In this document: in pieces, positions 57,801-64,000 of the stretch
How the letters are laid out: each line of letters begins with the position of its first letter
Numbering within the stretch: the stretch's first letter is position 1
Source of the DNA: Babesia bovis T2Bo
Lineage: Eukaryota; Apicomplexa; Aconoidasida; Piroplasmida; Babesiidae
DNA length: 64,000 bases
Assembly: GCF_000165395.2 (NCBI RefSeq)
Contig: NC_010574.1
Location: forward strand, 1,488,001-1,552,000
Direction of reading: 5' to 3'
The notes under the pieces: generated by a model
Databases searched by the model: none
Seen by the model: the letters and a program-made list of their open reading frames with translations, nothing else
What the model was told of the DNA's origin: nothing
Program-made: the position numbers and the translations under genes

Positions 57801-60800
57801 ATGGCTAACAGTTCGCCTGGGCTCGTCACCGCTTTGTCGGAGAGCCGTAGATTTTCAAGTTTTATCAGCGACACATTTCGCATTTTGCCAAAGTATAATT
57901 TGATAATATCACAACACGAAGATTGCATATTTGCATTTCCACACCCACAAAATGGCAATATTGAGGATGTTTTCTTAAGCAACAACTTCGTGGAAGGTGG
58001 GTGGTATTAATATTTCGGTTTTTATTTTTGTCTATGACCAAATGCCGTGTTTAAAGTTATATATGCTACGTATTTGAGCAAAATATGTACACAACAACCA
58101 TTTTTGCTTGCATAGAATATATATCTGTTTTGATTTCCTAGTCTTATGAAAGATTGAAGTTATTGACAAAAATTGCGCTTTTATCAAATGAATATGCCTT
58201 TAATTGTATATTTATTATATTGATAATACTAGTTTAATCATGATTTAGGTGAAGGAAAAGAAGTGGCAAGACATTTCTTTCAGAGGCTATCGATTTCAGA
58301 TCGCTCGGCGGTATGTCTTCTGGATGCCAATGAGGAGGACTTATACACTCAACCTAATAAAGGGAAACACTGTGTATATCTTGCTGGTGGTATATCTACC
58401 TTTTCTGTGAGTAATGATTGCGAAACACTTGCGGTTGCTCTACGCAGTGGGCTACTTTGTTATTATGGAATTATATCCCAAGGTAGCAGCATATATCTGG
58501 AGCGTCGTCATGAGATTAAGGTGGGTCACTATGAAATAGACAATGGAAATAATCCCAGGTCAACACGAAGAATGTCAGTAAAATGACCTTTGATTCAACT
58601 GGCGCCTATTTGGCGTGCGGAGCCGTCGATGGTACGGTGGCAGTGTTCCAGGACGGAGCTCCTCTGAAAACTTTCCATCAGCAGGACGGGCAAATAAGTG
58701 TTTTGAGATTTGTTCCAAAGAGTGTTACATTGCTTGCTGGATCCCAAAATGGCGATATTGTGATGTATTGTTTGAAGAAAAAAAATCCTGTAGCAACTTT
58801 TCGAGACCATCTGAGTTATGTGAATGACATTACATTTTTAGTGGCTGAGGATGGATCTAGTGCAGGTTTCGTTTCTTGTTCTCGTGATTCTTACATTTGC
58901 TTTTGGTCACTGGATTTGAAAAAGAGTGATCTTAAGGAAGCTAAGAAATCTGGTACTCTGTTGACCCGCAATCCTTTTAAGCGTATAATACTATTTGAAA
59001 GTGTATTATCGGTGGGTATAATCACTCATGGTTTGGCGAATAAAGGAAACTCACCATGGGTACTTTTTTTAGCTACTGAATCTGGAGTACTTAAACTTAT
59101 AGACCCGTCAAGTGAGAAAACACTCTTGGCACGTAAAGTCACATATGGACAAGGTGATGAATTGCGATGCGCCACAATTTCTAAAGAAACAAATGAAATA
59201 TTAGTGCTCGGATCATCTGGTAGTTTATGCTTTTATTCAGTTAATCTTGAACTAAGGCATCAGCTCCTAGGTAACATAGATGGTGCGTATCAGATGCTTT
59301 ACTACAAAGATTCTGATACTATAGATTTGTCTGGTATTTCAGATGTTATAGGAGGTACTGATAGTACTGAAACTTCAAAATCAACGGATGCCACTACAAA
59401 TGAATCTTCTGTTACGAATGAGAAGAAGACAAAAATTAGTAAAAACGAACGCAAACAGGCTAAAAATACTGCAAAAGATTTAGTAAATAAGGAATGTGAC
59501 TCCTCCTCGGTATCAGAAAACATTTCTGCTGTACCTGATGATGAGTTCCAGAGGCGTGATTGGATGCACTCACTTCGTTGGCTAAAGAGACAGATAGCCA
59601 AAGGTATAGATGTCATTTTTATTTTGTGTGGTGATGATGCTATTCGAATGCTCGCTTTAGACGGCTGTGGAACCTGTATTACATTGGGTTTATTGGACGA
59701 AAATCATCGACACCAGGACACTGTTCTATCACTTGCATATTCGCATAGCGGTAACATCCTCGTTTCCGGTAGTAAGGATGAGCATGTTTTCATTTGGGAT
59801 CTTCGAACTTTGACCGTCGTAACGAAAGTGAAGCTAGACGGTCTCAATGTTGCTTGTGTTGCAATTCCCAGCGTTATAACCAGTTCCTCCACGCAATTGA
59901 AGTTGATTGCCACCGGTGACAACGTGATGAAATCCTTTGATATACCTCTCTGGTGGCTATCACAAGGTAGAAATGGCTCAACTTCAGCGTCTGTTTGTAA
60001 CAACGAGATTGTCGTTATATCGACCTCTGCCGCCTCCGCTGTAAGACACAGGAAGCCCATCAATGCTATCGCATTTTCACCCAATAAAAAGGTAATTTGG
60101 TTACATATTACCATAATTTTATTTAGTTAATTGCCTCTGCTGGAAGTGACAAGATAGTGGTTATCTATGCCACTGATAATTTGATAGTCAAGGGTGAATG
60201 CCATGGTCACCGACGATCTGTAATTTCTGTGGCGTTTACGGCTATTGCCAAGACTGTGGTAAGTTCATCTGTGGATATGACCATCAAGATTTGGAACTTG
60301 AATGACTTTACCTGCATAAAGACGCTGCAAGGTCATACAAAAGCGGTGATGAAAGTGTTGCTTCTACCGAATGACCTCCAATTGATGTCGGTTGGTATGG
60401 ACGGTTTGCTCAAAATCTGGAACATCAAAACATCGGACTGTATATTCACAGCGGATAACCACGCAGATAAGGTGTGTCATATTCTGTTTTCTTTATTTGG
60501 TGTTAGGTGTGGAACGCCGATATAATTGGAGAGAAAATGCTGAGCATCTCCGGGAATGGCGTTTTGATATCTTGGGATGACGTTTCAGCGGAGGTTGAGT
60601 CAAAGAAACTAATGGAAGAACGTGATGAAGAGCTGAAGCGGACCCAGGTTGAGAGTTTGGATGCAGATGGCAAATACAGTGAGGCATTGTGCCTCGCTTT
60701 GGAGCTCAGGAAACCGCATATGGCTAGCAAGATACTCAAGCGTCGTTGTACTACACAGCTCTTTCGTGTAGAAAAGGATCATGAGATTGAAGGTGACCTT

Positions 60801-61145
60801 TTCCAATCATGGGTGAAAGGCATGAAGAAATCCACGGATATTAAGCGTATGCTGACTGTAGCCTTTGATTTCATACAACTGTGGATATCCAAGGGTTCTA
60901 CTAGCTGGATGGCAAATTGTCTGTTATCTGAGCTTCTGAAACAATTTAAACCCTGCGAGTTATTTGTCGTTGAGGGCATGTCAAATCGCATTGAGAGCCT
61001 GTTGGCGTACCAAGCATCTCACCTCACCCGTTTTATCAACTTATCGGAGAAATCGCATTTATTGGATGTTTTGTTAGGTTACAACAAAGCAAGTCAGCCT
61101 GAGCCTAGTAGTCATGCGCTAACGTATGATGTGCTCTACAATTAA
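57801..61145 (+). CDS. UTP13: U3 snoRNP processome WD40 protein UTP13/TBL3
   Basis: Five exons (57801-57996, 58249-58520, 58559-60091, 60127-60471, 60507-61145) total 2,985 nt, or 994 residues. The sequence is a double WD40 propeller: VSKMTFDSTGAYLACGAVDG, RDSYICFWSLD, VLSLAYSHSGNILVSGSKDE, FIWDLRT, SVISVAFTAIAKTVVSSSVD, MTIKIWNLNDF, DGLLKIWNIKT. A C-terminal helical UTP13 domain follows (YSEALCLALELRKPHMASKI through LLSELLKQF). UTP13/TBL3 is part of the UtpB module of the small-subunit processome for 18S rRNA maturation in the nucleolus. A Lys/Ser/Thr-rich insert (KTKISKNERKQAKNTAKDL, near 59430) interrupts the second propeller. Intron 1 is 252 nt; the others are 35-38 nt. Confidence 0.88.
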
Positions 61146-61416
61146 CTTTAACGTTAATTTGGTCCACTGTTATTCGCTATGTATCGGAAGACATTTGATA
61201 TGTTTATTAATAAAGCCCATGGGCATTATATATCTTAGATTCAGGCAACCTAAACAATATGAGTATAGCCGACGTATATGTACTAACAATTACACCTCAA
61301 CGCTATATACAATGTGTTTCTCATTTGAATAACGCAGTGATTATGCAATATGCACACTGTGGAGTGGCAGCCAACATCTAGTAGAATAATATAGATCTAT
61401 TGACATTAGGGTGAAT

Positions 61417-62564
61417 TTAGTTCGTTGCTTTGCGAGGTTTACATTCGTCGGCACTGATACCACGTACCATAATGCTAGGCTGCGATGTTGGTTGTCCATT
61501 TACCTGGAACATGTCTGATACTGCGATTGCCAGCTTTTCACCACTGTTGTTGAAGGACACCGATGCAACAGCTGTAGGTAGTGCCGTAGTTCTCCAAAGG
61601 CGTTTGCGGCTAATGCCATCCCATGCGCATACAATGCCATCAGCGCCACCCGTAACGAATGTACCAAACAGTGGATGGAAATCAATAGAATTCACGGAAT
61701 AGGCTAGGTCAGATTCCGAGCTGGTTTTGCTACGGTGGCATTTAAAGGCATATTGTTGCGATACGAATTCCTGGGCTTTAGAGAAATACTCCCAAGCAAC
61801 ACGTCCTTCTATGGACCCTAATGCAAATCCTCGGTTATCAGGGAAGCACTTGATTGAACGATATTGATACTTCAAGACACCACTGTACGATCTATAAAGG
61901 CAGATAGACAGAAAACCTACTCTTTGGTGTCTGGTGTTGAGAACCCTATAAAACCACGAGAAAGGTCATATATGTAGACCTAATGCTTATAACAATCAAA
62001 TTCTAAACTTACTCTTTTCATTGAGTCACCCACAACAAGAGTGTCCTTCAATAGGTCCATGCAGTAAACCTTTCCGAAAATATCAACGTCTGCAGCCGCG
62101 CTGGTGGTGTCACATCGTGGGTCAAATGCCCGTATTTTATTGTCCCAACCACCAGTTATGATCATGTCTGCAACAAATCAATAGCGTGTTGAATAGACAT
62201 ACTCAAACGGTCATGAAATTGAACGCAACGAACAGGAGCGCCGTGAGTACCAACTAGAGTTACATCTCCCGTTTCAACATCCATGACATTGACTTGATTA
62301 TCAAGATTGCCAAAAGCGATCTTCTTATCACCCTCCATGAAGGAGCAGTCAAGGGCAGGGCTTCCGCCAGTATATGCTCTTAACTTCCGGCCACGATTAT
62401 CATCGTAGATTTCATATAACTTTACAGTCTGTGCACAATCTATAGATTTTATCGGTTTAGCGCCTTACTTTGTCCCATGAGGTGGAGGCTAGGAGGTTAC
62501 GTGTTTTGCCGAAGCACACACGAGTTATTACCCCGGTCGGTGGATCTTCTATTGGTATCAACAT
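61417..62564 (-). CDS. BUB3: Mitotic checkpoint WD40 protein BUB3
   Basis: Five exons (62564-62469, 62428-62209, 62167-62013, 61979-61921, 61891-61417) total 1,005 nt, or 334 residues, the usual BUB3 length. Diagnostic stretches are LLASTSWDKTVKLYE, LVGTHGAPVRCVQF, MIITGGWDNKIRAFDPR, and above all KYQYRSIKCFPDNRGFALGS plus IEGRVAWEYF...YAFKCHR, the BUB3/RAE1 family hallmark. NSIDFHPLFGTFVTGGADG and an ECKPRKATN tail follow. BUB3 loads BUB1/BUBR1-type proteins on kinetochores, while RAE1 acts in mRNA export. The Y-AFKCHR block and C-terminus favour BUB3. The start ATG at 62564 lies only 29 bp from the stop of the upstream minus-strand gene. Confidence 0.86.
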
Positions 62565-62593
62565 ATTATTAAAAGGGTCGATCAAAAGCAAAT

Positions 62594-64000
62594 TTACAAG
62601 TAACGCCGGTAGACATGCTGGCAGACCTGACATTGCACCTCGCGTTCATCCATCAAAGTCTGCGGGGCATTAATATATAAAATACACAATAGAACCCAAC
62701 TGTTTCAAATTCCGTGTCTATGTAGTATACTTTATATTCCACTTCATTTGGATCATCGTCTTTATGCATAGGTGATTTACCGGGAGCTTGCGACAGTTTT
62801 TGCTTGATAAGTACAATCACCTGTAGACGAGATAGCTGTAAGAATCCAGCAACCTTATGTTTACGTAATTTGCGCATACTACTGGGTATACCCAGTTGCT
62901 TTTCTACAACAATACCACTTTGCTGTAGACCATTTTCTAATAGTATAGCTCGATTCATAAGGCTGTCGTTATGAACACAAATGAGGACTTGTGGGAGTAG
63001 GTGGCAACCCAGTTGTAGACTGTTTGTACCGGTTTTGTTAAATGTTGCAGCTTCTCGCGTGTTGTAGTAAGTCATTAGTGGCTCCAGCTGTAATTCAAAA
63101 CCAAATACATAACGCTGCTGTGAACCAAACATTATACCTTTGCTCTGCGGCATAAGCGAGTTTATGCATCCACCATTTAATAGCCCGAAGAATTCCTTTT
63201 TATCGATGGTATAATTCACTGCAAAGCTAAATTTGGAGTAGTTCCGTCTGTGCCAAACTGGGAATCCCAGTGGCAGGAATATAAACGAACACTCATTTAT
63301 ATTTAGGAATGATTCCATATAATACACGTTTGATGATTCTAAAGTAAAAACATCCAAATTACGACCATATGATCGTAATATTTTGGCAATGGGTGATATT
63401 ACATCGGAAACTGCCGGGGTACCTGTTATGGGCAAGGTCTCAGCCAACTGCAGAACCATATTCAACAAGGATTCGTGCGACAAACCCGGCACAAATACTG
63501 TTTTAATAAGGTTTGCAACCTTCTGCTTCAAAATATTAGGCCGTTTTATATTATCATACATTAGCAACTCCAATGATTCCGATATCTTCTCTGGTATACC
63601 AACAGCTTCTTTCAGAATAGATTTAAGGAAATCAGTATAGGTCCAATGCACTACAACGGAACTATTCGGGAGCTTAATTAACGGTCTGACTGCAGTTGCT
63701 ACCACGTCAGCACAAAAGAATGCATCCAAACAATTCACATTTGACCCGATATCCTGAAGCATTATGTTGTAATCGGCAACTATGCTGTAAGCACACTGCC
63801 ATAAAGCCGATGGATGGCGACCACATACGTTATTTTTTATGTATGCCTTTCCCCAATACCACCGCTTCATAATGACAAAGAAAATGGGAGGTATGGTTTC
63901 AGCCAATGCTTCGAGCACTGAAGTGCGTAGTTTACACGTACGGCCATCATCCAGCAACAGATGGTAGCACTGTTTATGAATTTTTTCTTTGGAATATTCT
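62594..64000 (-). CDS. Unknown protein, 3' part (5' end outside the window)
   Basis: The reading frame is open to the right edge of the window, so the start lies beyond 64000. A large exon runs from 64000 to 62701. A 41-nt intron (62700-62660) then joins it to a last exon 62659-62594 encoding TLMDEREVQCQVCQHVYRRY and one more residue before the stop. The visible 455 residues are globular with alternating helices and strands (SFIFLPLGFPVWHRRNYSKF, YVFGFELQLEPLMTYYN). No family is recognised and there is no membrane helix. A CQVC pair at the C-terminus is the only motif-like feature. The gene is tightly packed against BUB3 on the same strand. Confidence 0.7.

Noticed and set aside
1..64000. tRNA, rRNA, CRISPR array, telomere repeat and transposase genes
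   Set aside because: No cloverleaf, rRNA core, spaced direct repeats, telomeric tandem units or transposase motifs were seen by eye; the ves island is internal to housekeeping genes on both sides. A covariance-model RNA search would be needed to exclude small RNAs.

Overview
The window is nuclear DNA of a piroplasm, most likely Babesia bovis or a very close relative. Three things support this. Almost every gene is cut by tiny introns (32-46 nt, GT...AG). Two genes carry apicoplast-type signal leaders. The middle holds variant erythrocyte surface antigen (VESA1/ves) genes mixed with small secreted SmORF-like genes. The exon joins given here were worked out by eye from reading phase and family alignment. 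They have not been checked against transcripts.

Left flank (1-26.2 kb) is ordinary gene-dense chromosome: a Qa-SNARE; an apicoplast-type ribosomal protein uL22; a Na+/H+ exchanger; a 1,933-residue helical protein of unknown function; splicing factor SF3A2; a membrane-anchored J-domain/thioredoxin-fold protein; GDP-mannose pyrophosphorylase; a ubiquitin-conjugating enzyme with an apicoplast-type leader; a perforin-like (MACPF) protein; an AP-complex mu subunit (AP-4-like); an Alba-domain protein; and a small two-TM protein.

The variable island (26.2-51 kb) starts with gene-free DNA. It is followed by a head-to-head ves pair around a 295-bp quasi-palindromic spacer: a three-exon alpha-type gene on the minus strand (27179-31309) and a ten-exon beta-type gene on the plus strand (31605-35740). 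Both reading frames are intact, and the layout is that of the B. bovis locus of active ves transcription. Downstream are an AT-rich repeat field, an orphan alpha 3' end (36780-37058), two SmORF-like genes (39585, 40928), a beta-type gene lacking its 5' end and frameshifted by an 11-bp tandem duplication (42505-46353), and an alpha-type gene lacking exon 1 but otherwise open (46994-50979). Every ves intron is phase 1, so every internal exon is a 1-1 symmetric module. Short GC hairpins, AT-rich intron-derived repeats and a long inverted repeat mark the edges of the truncated copies. I read the island as one probable expression site plus adjacent silent donors for segmental gene conversion.

Right flank (51.5-64 kb) returns to housekeeping genes: a bL27-like fragment, an alpha/beta hydrolase, a secreted unknown, a two-TM unknown, CstF-50, the U3 processome protein UTP13/TBL3, BUB3 and a partial unknown gene running off the window.
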